Shown here: positions 44,268 through 54,747 of the stretch, piece by piece
How the letters are laid out: every line of letters begins with the position of its first letter
Position numbering within the stretch: position 1 is the first letter of the stretch
Assembly: GCA_030077755.1 (NCBI GenBank)
Contig: JAQJZZ010000011.1
Span: 124,001-188,000 of the forward strand
DNA: 64,000 bases
From: Filosporella fistucella
Taxonomy: Eukaryota > Ascomycota > Leotiomycetes > Helotiales
Direction of reading: 5' to 3'
Made by a program: the position numbers and the translations under genes
The notes under the pieces: model-generated
Database searches by the model: none
What the model was told of the DNA's origin: nothing
The model's input: only the letters and a program-made list of their open reading frames with translations

Positions 44268-44869
44268 CTAGTCTTCATGATATGACATGGACGAATTTAA
44301 TGTTCCATGATTTCCATTCCACGTCACTTTGCCTGGGCTGTCTCCCAAGACTTCCCCCAGAGCCTCCGTTGCACGCATATACTCGTCCATAGTAATTGTG
44401 TCGCCGTCAGGGAAAGTGATCTTTTGCTGAACTCTATCCACTCTGATTCTGTGACCCACGGGGCGGCGACAATCTTTAATCTGCAAAGTCGGTGTGACGT
44501 AGGTGTCCTGTGGAGTCAGTAATGAACTGTGCATGAATATTTGCAGCCTACATTGCCGTCACAGCACGCAGACTGATCAACACTTTTCTTGTATGTGCGG
44601 AAAACACAGACCGAGCTGCTTGGGTAATGATGTGCATCTGTGTCTACATAACCGCCGCGTGCCCTCGCAATGACACCTATGGAAAGGTCAGTATCAACAG
44701 GACGATTACAAGAGATTCAGGAGCGCATACATCCTTTTGCGAGGCCTCCTTTGGTGAGTGTGTCACAGCAGTACCCCGTTCCACTTTCACAATAGAATGA
44801 TTCGATGACTTCAGCGATACACTGGGTCGCGAGACAGGTCATTAGAAGGAGGACAGTGATGAAACGCAT
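44268..44869 (-). CDS. Secreted protein with eight-cysteine, hydrophobin-like order
   Basis: Three exons, 44869-44731, 44676-44552 and 44507-44268, give 167 residues; phases agree (1, then 0). The start is the ATG of MRFITVLLLM; an upstream in-frame ATG exists but would spoil the signal peptide (residues 1-19). After cleavage eight cysteines remain at 27, 34, 35, 47, 70, 84, 85 and 101, that is C-CC-C-C-CC-C with gaps 6, 11, 22, 13 and 15. This order is that of hydrophobins, though spacing fits neither class well, and a 66-residue tail follows the last cysteine, which hydrophobins lack. It could be an effector-like secreted protein. It is probably extracellular. Confidence 0.75.
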
Positions 44870-45279
44870 GTTGGCAAAGTTGGAGATAATTATGACGAGT
44901 GGATTGAGTAGTAAAGTTGAATGCAAAGTGTATTGATGTATAACGTGATGATTGTGATTCCAAAAAAAAAAAAAAAAAAAAAAAAAAAATTATTTTGAAA
45001 TGGAGTGTTTGGGAAGAAAAGTTGTCGTTGGCAGCCGAATTATAGGCGCTTCAGACGAGGAGGAAGGAGCGTACAGTCCTCAGTCTCAAGGGCAGGAGTG
45101 CTAGTAATGAAAGCTCCTTCCATGCGTAACCCCTAAATTCTCCAGATCCCTTCAGTCCCTAACGAGTGCCTCCTTCTGTGGCATTGCATACAATCAAATA
45201 CGGACAACTCCCAAATGGCGTCCTTTGATATACATCCGTCATGAAAAATGAAGAAACGACAACCCCGCGTGCGAAATTT
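44870..45279. other. Intergenic region with long A tract
   Basis: About 410 bases, containing a run of 28 A at 44962-44989 and the promoter of the secreted-protein gene. Nothing else recognised. Confidence 0.5.
44962..44989. repeat. Poly(A) tract of 28 bases
   Basis: A homopolymer of 28 A lies about 93 bases upstream of the secreted-protein start, reading as poly(T) on the coding strand. Such a tract can exclude nucleosomes and affect promoter activity. Its exact length may vary and is prone to sequencing error. Confidence 0.9.
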
Positions 45280-46934
45280 CTATATCATACGATTCTTCTT
45301 CAGCAATTCTGTTCTATCATCGCCAATCCCCAGCTCCCTCAAAATCTCATTTGTATTTTCTCCTAATAACGGTGGCCGTTTTCTGATTGTCCCTTTAGTA
45401 TCGCTGAATTTTACAGGTATGCCCACAGTCTTCAATTGCTCATCTACCAGGCCCTCGAACTCGATTTCTTGAATCATACTCCGTGCCTTAGCTTGAGGGT
45501 GCGCGAACGAGTCCTCAACTGAATTAATTGGACCCTATAGCTCAAGAAATTGGGGTCAGCCGATTACAGTTGCTCTTTTGGTGAGCAAATACGCATATTT
45601 TGAAAGCACTTCCTCCGGAGCAAAAACTCCGACAAACACATGTAAGAGTAATCAGTTTTTCGAAAATCAGACACTCACATATGGCATACCACTTCCATCC
45701 AAGGCCAGTAGCCACTCCTTTGTACTCCTCTTCATAAAGCAAGCATCGAGAATCGGCTTCAATGCGTCTCGATTTTCAACTCTTTTGTCTGTTGTCTCAA
45801 ATCGAATATCTTCAGCAGCTTCTGGGCACCCCAGAATGCTTGCCAGTGATTTGAATTGTCTGTTATTTGTCGCTCCACAAACAATCCAGGAATCTTTGGT
45901 TTTGAAGTCCCCGTATGGGACTATACTTGGATGCTCTGTGCCCCAGCGGATTGATTCCTTTTTCATGTTCAGCCATACTGTGGCGACACTAGTCAAGAGC
46001 GAGAGCTGCGTTTCGAAGAGTGATGCATCGATTTTCTGTCCTTTTCCTGTTCGATGACGAGCCAGCAGAGCTGCAAGTATAGCGCCATGCGTATAAAGTC
46101 CTGTGGAAAGGTCTGTGAGTGCGACGCCAGGCTTCGTAGGTGGTCCGTCACGTTCTCCTGCAATGTGAAGGAGGCCAGCTTCTGCGGCGGCAATGATATC
46201 GTATCCTGCTCGCTGGGCGTACGGTCCTTCAGCGCCATAACATTCCTTCTGGTGAGCGAATATCTCATTAAGACTTTACATGTATCTCACCTGATATGCT
46301 TGCATATATGAGTCTAGGATTGACTTTCGACAAAAACTCAAAGCCAAGGCCGAATTTCTCCATCTTTCCAGGGATGAAGTTCTCAACCCTGTGAATTGGT
46401 TAGTACAGCCAACGTAATCGGCGAAATGAAGTAACATACAAGATATCGCTATCTTTTACCAGCTCTAACAAGATTTTCTTTCCTTCTTCTTGTTTCACAT
46501 CCAACGTGATGGATCGTTTGTTTCGGTTCACAGCAGCAAAGTAGTATGACATGCTATCTTCAGAACCCCACATTGGTCGCTCACCATCTACCCTCCAGTA
46601 TCTTGTATTATCCTTCGTATTATTAGCATTTCAAAATTCTGAGGCTTCAAAACTTACACCTTGGCCCGGCTGCTCAAACTTAATTACCTCGGCTCCATAA
46701 TCAGCCAATATTTGGGTGCAAAATGGTCCCTTAATCTGTCAGAACATACAAGTGGGTTCTTTCAGCCATGAATCTCACGGCGAGAACTCTTGACATATCA
46801 AGGATTTTGATTCCATGAAGCGCTCCTTGAGAGTCGCTTCCCCTGAATGCAGTCGTTGAAAATAACCGAGGTCTCCATTTTATAACACCTCTCTGCAGAA
46901 GTTTCATCGGACGACGGGGACGATAAAATGACAT
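45280..46934 (-). CDS. Mitochondrial class III CoA-transferase (CaiB/BaiF family)
   Basis: Exons 46934-46779, 46729-46658, 46612-46440, 46388-46291, about 46245-45679 and 45534-45280 give about 438 residues. An Arg-rich N-terminus ending near LFSTTAF looks like a mitochondrial targeting signal. Family blocks include [83 protein letters not shown] and SIVPYGDFKTKD. The family transfers CoA between dicarboxylic or other acids, as with the glutarate/succinate enzyme. Splicing of intron 4 does not join cleanly: the donor after ISG is phase 1, but the best acceptor gives phase 0, so either a non-canonical site or one-base indel is present near 46245. It is divergent from an acyl-CoA dehydrogenase. 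Confidence 0.8.
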
Positions 46935-46988
46935 TACAAAACCTACATAACAATGCTAATGATAAAGAGAATATCTATACCAAATATT

Positions 46989-47467
46989 TCAAGTGAGATG
47001 AAGTTTGCAATGTTCTATTCTCGGGCTACCTTCCCTAGTGACAACTTTGGATGGAGCGGCTACCCCGCATTTACCCCTCGATACTCCAAGGTCATGATAT
47101 TTTCTCCACACTTTAGAAAGGAAGCCAGATCCAAATGTGTCTCGATATTCATCTTTGCACTCCTGAAAGCATACTGCTGTCAGGTTGTATCCAGACCTAG
47201 CATGAAGATCTGCTGTGGCTGATGCCACATCTGCGGTTGTAGAAGTGAACCATTTTCCAACTGCCATGCTGATCTGGAGGATTTGCGTTTCTGATGTACG
47301 ATGTCTGTTCCTTCAACGGTTGTGAGTAGACTCACGAAGTAATCAATATATACTGACGATATCCCAAGAAAATAGCTCGACTGAATGGGTATACCAGACT
47401 CTGGCGTGCATATTTCCTTGCAACCCAAAAATGTACAGCTGTCAAAATACACTCGAGAGGCAGCCAT
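46989..47467 (-). CDS. Possible small gene overlapping the pair's shared region
   Basis: Two exons, 47467-47336 and 47273-46989, would give 138 residues with a phase 0 intron (GTGAGT donor, CTCCAG acceptor). The product has a Cys-rich start (FDSCTFLGCKEICTP), a hydrophobic SVYIDYF-ISMAVGKWF segment at the splice, then ASATADLHARSGYNLTAVC and a Lys/Arg-rich end. It has no recognised domain. It lies on the same strand as the CoA-transferase, upstream of it, and overlaps the unclear 5' end of the acyl-CoA dehydrogenase. It could also be a fragment of an older gene, or chance. Confidence 0.4.
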
Positions 47468-47491
47468 GGTCGAGCAACCGAATACCTCCAA

Positions 47492-48661
47492 ACGTCGGAT
47501 CCGGACCTTACAGATTCTCAGCGCACTGTACGAGAAGCGATATCGAAAATTTGTTCAAATTTCTCCGATGCATATTGGTTACGAACGGACGAGACCAAGA
47601 AATTTCCCATTGAACTGCATTCAGCACTTGCCAAAGATGGCTGGCTCGGAATATGTATGCCATCCGAGTACGGCGGCTCTGATTTAGGGGTATCGGAAGC
47701 AGCTGCCATGATGCAAACCATTTCTGAATCTGGTGGAGGCATGACAGGTGCCTCGGCCGTGCACATGAATATATTTGGTCTAGAACCGGTTGTGAAGTTC
47801 GGAACAGAAGAGCAAAAACAGAGGTTCCTTGTCCCGCTGATCAAGGGCGAGGAGAAGGCTTGTTTTGGTGTAACGGAACCCAATACTGGCCTTGATACCT
47901 TGCGGCTTCAATCATCTGCTACTCGAGAAGGTGATCACTACGTCTTGAAGGGATCTAAGATCTGGATCTCTACTGCACAGGTATCAGAAAAGATCTTGAT
48001 TTTGACAAGAACTACGCCTTTAGATAGGGTCACGAAGCCTTCTCAGGGCCTTTCGCTCTTCTATACGGATCTTGATCGAACGCAAGTCGACGTCACCGAA
48101 ATCCCAAAAATGGGACGAGGAGCTATTGATACAAATACACTGTTCTTCGATGGCTGGAGAGTACCGGCTGAAGATAGAATTGGAGAAGAAAACAATGGAT
48201 TCAAGATGATAATGCACGGCATGAACGCAGAACGAATTCTCATCGGAGCAGAAGCTTTAGGACTTGGCTTCGCGGCTCTCCGACGAGCAGCTCTATACGC
48301 AAGTGAAAGACAGGTCTTCGGTCGCTTAATAGGTAAGAATCAAGGTATCCAGCACCCATTAGCAGACTCGTGGATGAACCTTGAAGCTGCTAGATTGATG
48401 ATCTATCAGGCTGCGAGACTTTATGATCAAGGCTATGCGGCTGGGGAATATGCAAATGCTGCGAAATATTTAGCGGCTGAAGCTGCATATAAAGCTTGTG
48501 AGAGATCTGTGATGACGCATGGTGGGATGGGATACGCAAAGGAATATCATGTGGAAAGATATCTGCGGGAGGTGTTTATTCCCAGGATTGCGCCAGTGAG
48601 CAGAGAGATGATCTTGAATTATATCGGGGAGAGGGTTTTGGGGCTTCCCAAATCATATTGA
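47492..48661 (+). CDS. Acyl-CoA dehydrogenase, 5' end unresolved
   Basis: The frame to 48661 encodes about 389 residues of an acyl-CoA dehydrogenase. Order of blocks: DSQRTVREAISKICSNF at the N-terminal helical domain, GICMPSEYGGSDLG, ACFGVTEPNTGLDT (FAD contact), GSKIWISTAQVSEK, RQVFGRLIGKNQGIQ, and HGGMGYAKEYHVERYLREVFI with the likely catalytic Glu. The family oxidises acyl-CoA with electrons passing to ETF; mitochondrial or peroxisomal location is likely. The in-frame sequence is open upstream to 47330 but has no ATG before MPSEYGG. The ATG at 47466 is in another frame and would need a one-base shift; alternatively a 5' exon exists. The start given is the first codon I trust. Confidence 0.8.
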   Translation, partial: TSDPDLTDSQRTVREAISKICSNFSDAYWLRTDETKKFPIELHSALAKDGWLGICMPSEYGGSDLGVSEAAAMMQTISESGGGMTGASAVHMNIFGLEPVVKFGTEEQKQRFLVPLIKGEEKACFGVTEPNTGLDTLRLQSSATREGDHYVLKGSKIWISTAQVSEKILILTRTTPLDRVTKPSQGLSLFYTDLDRTQVDVTEIPKMGRGAIDTNTLFFDGWRVPAEDRIGEENNGFKMIMHGMNAERILIGAEALGLGFAALRRAALYASERQVFGRLIGKNQGIQHPLADSWMNLEAARLMIYQAARLYDQGYAAGEYANAAKYLAAEAAYKACERSVMTHGGMGYAKEYHVERYLREVFIPRIAPVSREMILNYIGERVLGLPKSY

Positions 48662-49327
48662 GTACGAGGATGCAATAGGCTCGAAAACTCTTGCTTCGAA
48701 CATGTCTCATGGATATTGAGGGCATGATCGTGTAATGCTTGGCACACCTCAGAGAAAGGGGGTGGATTTGGGTCACGTGTTGGTCCCACCTAATATACAG
48801 GTAATTATTGAAGTTGTCCTCTTCAAGGGCAGGGCTGGTGCTGGAGTCGATATTCAGAAGATTGGCCCTTCGAAACGTCGCCAAATCTAACTCTGGAGGA
48901 TGATCTCTGTATATATATTTCTCCTCTCAAATTTTATGCTGATAGGCTGGAACGGAACGAGAAGTTTCTGCCTAAGATCTCGGGGTTTCTGCTTTTTTGA
49001 ATCTTACCCAAGTACTCATCGGAGCACCTGACAAATGGGTTGTCATCAACATCAACTTCACTTTTTCAACCGCTATTTCAGTACCTATTGTCCTTTCAGA
49101 GTTACTATTGTAGTCGGTCTTGGCAACCACTCACAATACCATTGCCCACAATAACAGTGCTCACAATAGCAGTTCTCGCTACGACGCGTCAAGCAGCACA
49201 AGTACAAATATCTTCTACTTTTTCTGCTTGATATCTACAAGCACAAACACATTTCAAACCATAATTCGTCCCCATCAAACACTTCTCAAACCATATTTCT
49301 CAAACAAACTCACGCGACAAGCTCATC
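48662..49327. other. Intergenic region
   Basis: About 670 bases holding the promoter and 5' leader of the RCC1 gene. A CT/CA-rich stretch precedes the start, as is common in fungal 5' leaders. No gene recognised. Confidence 0.5.
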
Positions 49328-50876
49328 ATGATGCGCACCAGAACCAAGTCTGCTTCTTCACGCTCTATCCTTTCGGCTCAGAAAGGTGGGGTCAAAAAGA
49401 CTACGACCAAGACGAGTCCATCAACTCTCAACACCGCCTCCAAGGAGCGCCTCGATGTGTACGTCTTCGGCTCAGGAAATATGTGTGAGCTTGGTCTCGG
49501 ACATATGAAGAGAGATGGCAAGGTTCCTCAAAATGTCAAGCGTCCCAGACGAAATGATCTTCTTGATGCTGAAAAGGTTGGCGTCGTTCAAGTCGCAGTC
49601 GGTGGCATGCATTCCATGGCTCTTACTCATGACAACCAAGTTTTGACTGTAAGTGTTCCCTGAAATTGATTTCGGTATTTGACGTTTACTGACTATAATA
49701 GTGGGGTGTCAATGACAGTTCTGCTCTTGGACGTGATACCAAGTACACGGTTCCTGAAGACTACGATTCAGATGATGAGGATGATACTGGACTCAACCCT
49801 CTTGAAAGCACTCCAAGCAAAGTCGACCTCCCAGAGAATCTCGTCATAACCCAAGTTGCTGCGGCTGACAACGCCTCATTTGTTCTTACCTCCGAAGGCA
49901 ATGTCTACGGTTGGGGTTCGTTCAGAGTAAGTGCAATTACATCCTCTCCTCAATCAGTGACTAACTCCAATAGGGCTCTGACGGTATCATTGGATTCTCT
50001 GGAACCAGATACGAGATCAACGAGATTCAAAAGACCCCAAAGCAGTATGAAATGTTGGAGAACATCGTCAAACTTTCTGCTGGAGGTAATCACGTGCTCG
50101 CTCTTGATTCCAAAGGAAGTGTCTTCAGTTGGGGCAACGGATCTCAAAATCAACTGGGTCGGGATATCATGGAGATTTACAAGACTCTTGCTCTTCAGCC
50201 TGCTCGTTGCCGTACTCCCCGAGACAAGATCGTCGAAGTTTCTGCTGGAGCGTATCACAACTTCGCCATTGACAACAGAGGCAATGTTTATGCATGGGGA
50301 CTCAACAACTTCGGCCAATGCGGTTTCTCTGACAACGCAGGCGAGGACAACGCAATCATCAAAAAGCCCAAGATCGTCAAGAGTCTAGCTGAGTACAAGA
50401 TCAAGCATATCTCTTGCGGTACTCACCACTCTGTTGCATGCACCGAAGACGGAGATGTGTTGGTTTGGGGACGCTGCGATGATGGTCAAGTTGGTATTGC
50501 ACTCGACAAGCTGCCAAAGGACGATCTCATCTTCAACGAACGAGGCAAAGCCCGTATCCTCTCCAAACCTACCATCATCCCAGGTCTCAAGGCCGTCTCT
50601 GTTGCGGCTGGTATCGACATCTGCATCACGCTCACCCAGACCGGCGAAGCATACTCCTGGGGTTTCTCCGAGAACTGGAGAACCGGCCAAGGCACCGACG
50701 AAACCATCTCGGAGCCTATGCTCATCGATAATAGTGCCGTGAAGGGCAAGAAATTGACCTTCGCTGGCTGTGGCGCACAGTTCTCTGTGCTTGCTGGACC
50801 TGCAGGGCTCCCTGTGGGAGAAGAAATGGACTTCCCGGTCCGAGAGAAGGGGGGCCGCCGAAAGGCGAAGAATTGA
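49328..50876 (+). CDS. RCC1-type guanine-nucleotide exchange factor for Ran
   Basis: Three exons, 49328-49648, 49702-49926 and 49974-50876, give 482 residues, in phase 0 throughout. After a basic N-terminus (about 40 residues, Lys/Arg/Thr/Ser-rich, likely nuclear localising and DNA-binding) come seven-bladed RCC1 repeats. Clear units include VYVFGSGNMCELGLG, VAVGGMHSMALT, VFSWGNGSQNQLGR, VSAGAYHNFAID, VYAWGLNNFGQCG, VLVWGRCDDGQVG and AYSWGFSENWRTGQG. The length and order match fission yeast Pim1 and yeast Srm1, the Ran GTPase exchange factor on chromatin, which sets the RanGTP gradient for nuclear transport. A Lys/Arg-rich tail follows. Codon use and intact frame indicate an essential conserved gene. 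Confidence 0.95.
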
Positions 50877-51862
50877 GGGGCGTGTTTTTTTTTATTTTGT
50901 ACATAGCTTGGGCCAGAGGCCAAAAATGGAGAGATGTATAACATGGGGCGATGACGGGAAAAGTACCTAGACTGAATAAAGCATTGTCCTTTCCAAGCTT
51001 TTCTTACCCCGCATTTATTGTGACAATTTCAACATATCCTTGACATGAGCTGACCTTGGATTCTTACGGGAACAGAGTCGATCATTGCGTCGGAAAGTTT
51101 TTGAAATCTGCGTTATCTGATTTATTATACATACAGGGATTATTGGCAACTGCCATCCGAAAACTGCTTCTGATGCGAGACCCCGCTTTCGTTTCATCAA
51201 CATCAGATCATCTATTATTTTTCTCAGTGAGCAGTTAACATCTCTTCGGACAAGGACCTCGATCGAGTTTTGATCAGGACAGTCCATTCAGAGGATTTTC
51301 CTTCAAATGCAATTACCATGATTTGAATTTGGAAATTGGATGATGCATCAAGCCACCGATCCACTCCTCAAGTTCCTTTGGTCTTCCAGATTATCGATTG
51401 AGCATCACCACATGGAAGACACAGAATACAAGATGTTTTGATCGGTCCTTCCCCGATTTGGGGTTTTGATGCGAACTCTTATAAAGCATACTTGTATCTG
51501 AACGATGCATTCCTTCCACACCTATGCGAAATTGTTCCTGCATGCGGTGCGGATTTGACATTATGCTGTGAGCGTATAGCTCTACACCTTGCGAAGCGCT
51601 CAGACATCATTCTTCCATCATCTCAACGGCTATTATATCTTGGCCGAAAACCCGGCAGTTCATCACAAGTTTCGGGACTCTCAAGCGGGTTGGATATTTG
51701 CCCCTCCCGGCCTCAGGGATGCCGAGGCTGACGATGCGAGAGGCAAAGATCGACGATGTTAGGTATTTGGTATCGTTCGGTATATAAGATGAAGATGGAA
51801 CAGTAACAGTATGTGAATCATCTGTTCTCTGTCTATTCATTCCTCTACTGCTGTTACCGAGA
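50877..51862. other. Intergenic region
   Basis: Nearly 1 kb between RCC1 and the lipase gene. No gene recognised; the distal end holds a TATA-like element for the lipase. Confidence 0.5.
51781..51788 (+). promoter_or_regulatory. TATA-like element of the lipase gene
   Basis: The sequence TATATAAG lies 75 bases upstream of the lipase start codon, a suitable distance for a TATA box with a short leader. Assignment is by position and sequence only. Confidence 0.45.
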
Positions 51863-52933
51863 ATGGCTCTCATCATGCGCTTTACATTGAAAATACTATT
51901 GTCCTCAGTAGTCCTGGGAGCTGTCACACAAGCTGCAAATCCTCCAAGTCAGTAATTTTATCCTGCTCAAATATTATGGAATGCTAACAAACTCAGTCAG
52001 CGAAGAGCTGTTTGCCAAATTCGTCCGATACACAAAATTCTCGGCTGCTTCCTATGCAGCCACTTGTCCCACTCCTCCGAATGGAGCAGTCGTAGCTTCA
52101 TTCTTTAGTATCGCGTCGACAGATACACAGGCCTATCTTTTCAGAGACGATGCAGCAAAGGAACTTGTGCTTGCTTTCAGAGGAACCTCTACTCTTCAAG
52201 ATTTTGGTGTGGACTTCAACCAGACCTTGGTCCCGTACGTTTCAGTAGGGATTGCTTGCTCAGCATGCACAGTTAGTCTCACCTACTCCTGAGTATTGTA
52301 ATACTCAAATGCTGTGTGTGTCTTTATGCTCAACAAAGTGTAGGTCCACGGCGGATACCTCGCAGCTTGGAACTCTGCCTCTTCCCAAATTATCTCGGCA
52401 ATCGACACCGAAATGTCTTCTCATCCCGACTACGCTCTTACTGTCACCGGCCACTCTCTTGGTGGTTCTCTAGCCTCTCTAGCCTCAGCCTCGCTCGCAA
52501 GCTCAAGTCTAGGAATGAACATCACAACATATACATTCGGCCAGCCTCGGACAGGCAATCCAGCGTATGCAGATTTAGTTGACCAAGAACTACCTTTTGG
52601 GAAAATGTTCAGAGTGACACATGCAGATGATGGGGTCCCACAGACTATAACCGTGGCAGATGGATATCGACATCATTCTACTGAGTTCTGGGAGAATGAT
52701 CCCGCCGGAGCTGCGACAACGGTGCAGTGTTCTGGACAAGAGCCACCGGTGAGTTGAAGCTTGGTAATGTCACTTGAACAGAGCTGATTAATTGTTAGGA
52801 TTGCAATAATTCAAAACTAGGTATTGGACTTGGACCGGGACTGGTGGGAATTAATGCTGCTCACTTGAAGTACTCGGGAATTTCAATTGGGAACCCACTT
52901 GACGCTGGGAGGAGTGCTTGTAATGGCCAATAA
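51863..52933 (+). CDS. Secreted class 3 lipase/feruloyl esterase-like
   Basis: Four exons, 51863-51947, 51997-52271, 52344-52748 and 52799-52933, give 299 residues, with phases 1, 0 and 0. The first 22 or so residues are a signal peptide (FTLKILLSSVVLGAVTQA). The nucleophile elbow is TVTGHSLGGSLASL, the acid site is VTHADDGVPQTI and the catalytic His is in DGYRHHSTEFW, as in fungal class 3 lipases; FRGTSTLQDFGVDF carries the oxyanion region. Cysteines such as CSACT before VHGGYLAAW are as expected. The enzyme should hydrolyse lipid esters or feruloyl esters outside the cell. Exon 2 and 3 are joined by a GTTAGT donor. Confidence 0.92.
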
Positions 52934-53017
52934 TTGTTTTTCATCACGTATCAAAACATTGCCAGAACATATTTTCTGAAAGGAGAGTCCATGATGGTTG
53001 CGCATCCTATAATGAGC

Positions 53018-54129
53018 TTACGCAGGCTTTCGATTCCTCGTTATCCATCTCCAAAGGATGAAAGTCGCAAAACCGATGATTAATTCCAGAGGCACACCTA
53101 TTCCAATAGCAATCCTATCTTTGTTACTCAATGCTAGAAACCCATCAGCAACTCCATCTGAAGGAAAGATAGAGAACAAACCTGGTGGTATCAACGCAGA
53201 ATTCTCCGGGCTTCCCGTCACAGGCATAACATATTTCTTCGGCGAGAACCGATTTAGATCGCACTAATCTGCCAACACGCCATGTAATCGCTCATACTCA
53301 GGATTAGATCGATCTGCTACGCTGGGTAGGTAATTGCAATAATGTAAACTTGTTTCCCATAGCATGAGATAGGTTAGGTTGAAAGCACCTCCTGCACATA
53401 GACAGCTAGGAGTAGCACATTGTAGCTGATCACTCAAGCCATAGTAGTCTTCCCACCCTAGCGGTTTCTTTATTGTGCTGCAAGATGGCTCGTTTATGAT
53501 GCCTTCGGGGTCGCGGCAGCTGTTGAGGCAGAATTTGGAGCAGTCGTTTAAATTGTTGTATGAGGTCGCGTTGATTATGAGGAGATACTTGGGAGCTATT
53601 CTCATCAGCAATGTTATCTCAAATATTGAAGTCACCTACATGGAGATGGCTTATTCGGGGTTGTGTGAGTGGATGTGGAGGTAGAGGTGGAGGTGGAGGT
53701 GGAGCTGGGATTGGCAGTCACGCTTATCGTGACTGTAGTATTCCCAGAAACCGTCACCGTCGGGACGGCGGAGGGCGTAGTTGCAATCGATGAGCTTACA
53801 GAAGTGCTAATGAAGCCCTGATGTATCAGACAGATATCTCTGAAGGCATTGGCAGCATTCGTGGCTTCATTGCTGCTTCCACAATTTTTCTGCGCGCATG
53901 AGGAAACACTCGTGAAGCCTGCAACGAAATGAGCACCACGAAAATCTCCAACACATATACATCCGTAGTCAATACACTCGGGTATTTCTTTGATAATATT
54001 TAGAAGGCAGTTTTGGACACAGGCTGGTTGCTTCTTGTATGTGTCAGATAAAACGATGTCCGTCCATGGGTCTCCAATCTTTTGACTGCAGGACAGGCAG
54101 ATTAAAAAGAGAGAAGTTGTAAAGTACAA
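53018..54129 (-). CDS. CFEM-like, double cysteine-domain, membrane-anchored protein
   Basis: Exons about 54129-53640, 53595-53279 and 53236-53018 give about 340 residues, with matching phases 1 and 0. A hydrophobic start (TTSLFLICLS) looks like a signal peptide but no clear ATG precedes it, so the 5' end is open. The first domain has eight cysteines in CFEM style (ACVQNC, PECIDYGCIC, SCAQKNC, FRDIC). A Ser/Thr-rich linker (STSTST) precedes a second cysteine domain (NDCSKFCLNSC, LQCATPSCLC, LHYC). A helix GIGVPLELIIGFATFILWRW follows near the C-terminus. CFEM proteins include haem-binding and adhesion-linked surface proteins, and here a surface role is inferred. Confidence 0.7.
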
Positions 54130-54747
54130 GACGTAGTGCGATTTTTGAGAATTTCATGATTCCAAAAGCTTCTGAAAAGTGATGAGTGATTTGGAAAGGC
54201 GTAGGCAAATGGAAATTAGTTATGACTGTTGTAGTGGAGTTTCCATCACTTCATGCGGTTCGAATCTCGCCGCTACTCGAGTCTTCTCCTCAAAGTGTGG
54301 AGGAATCCGGATCTCCGTTCTACCCGCCCAGTCCGCCATCAAGTACTCATTTCGTCATTTCGTCTTTTACAATTGGACTGTTCAGAGAGGGAAGTTGGAA
54401 TGCGAGAGGGCTGGCTCGTATCCCGCCCAAAACAATCAGGCGATATCACACAGCCTCTACTTGGCCAAAATTGTCAGTAGCCATTTCATCCAACCAGTTT
54501 TGAATATAATACCAGAAAGGTATTGTGGCTGGTGCCAACTCCGCCATTCAATAATTCCTGCATTCAAAGAATGTTGACCGTCTTTCAGCTCGGTGTCTCA
54601 GGCTCTCTCCGAGTGCGACTTGGCCCACCACCAAAAAGAGGAATCATAAGGCTGCTGCTTATGAGAAGAACTTGTTAATCAATCACCCAAACTTTGAGAT
54701 CCATTTCGCTTACTTCCTGATTTTCATTCTGCAAAGCACGTACAAAC
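54130..54747. other. Region between divergent surface-protein and membrane-protein genes
   Basis: About 620 bases. Several overlapping plus-strand frames (54179-54577) lack coding character. The promoters of both flanking genes should lie here. Confidence 0.5.

Noticed and set aside
54241..54290. GGTTCGAATC sequence resembling a tRNA T-loop
   Set aside because: No matching acceptor, D or anticodon stems were found at the required distances.
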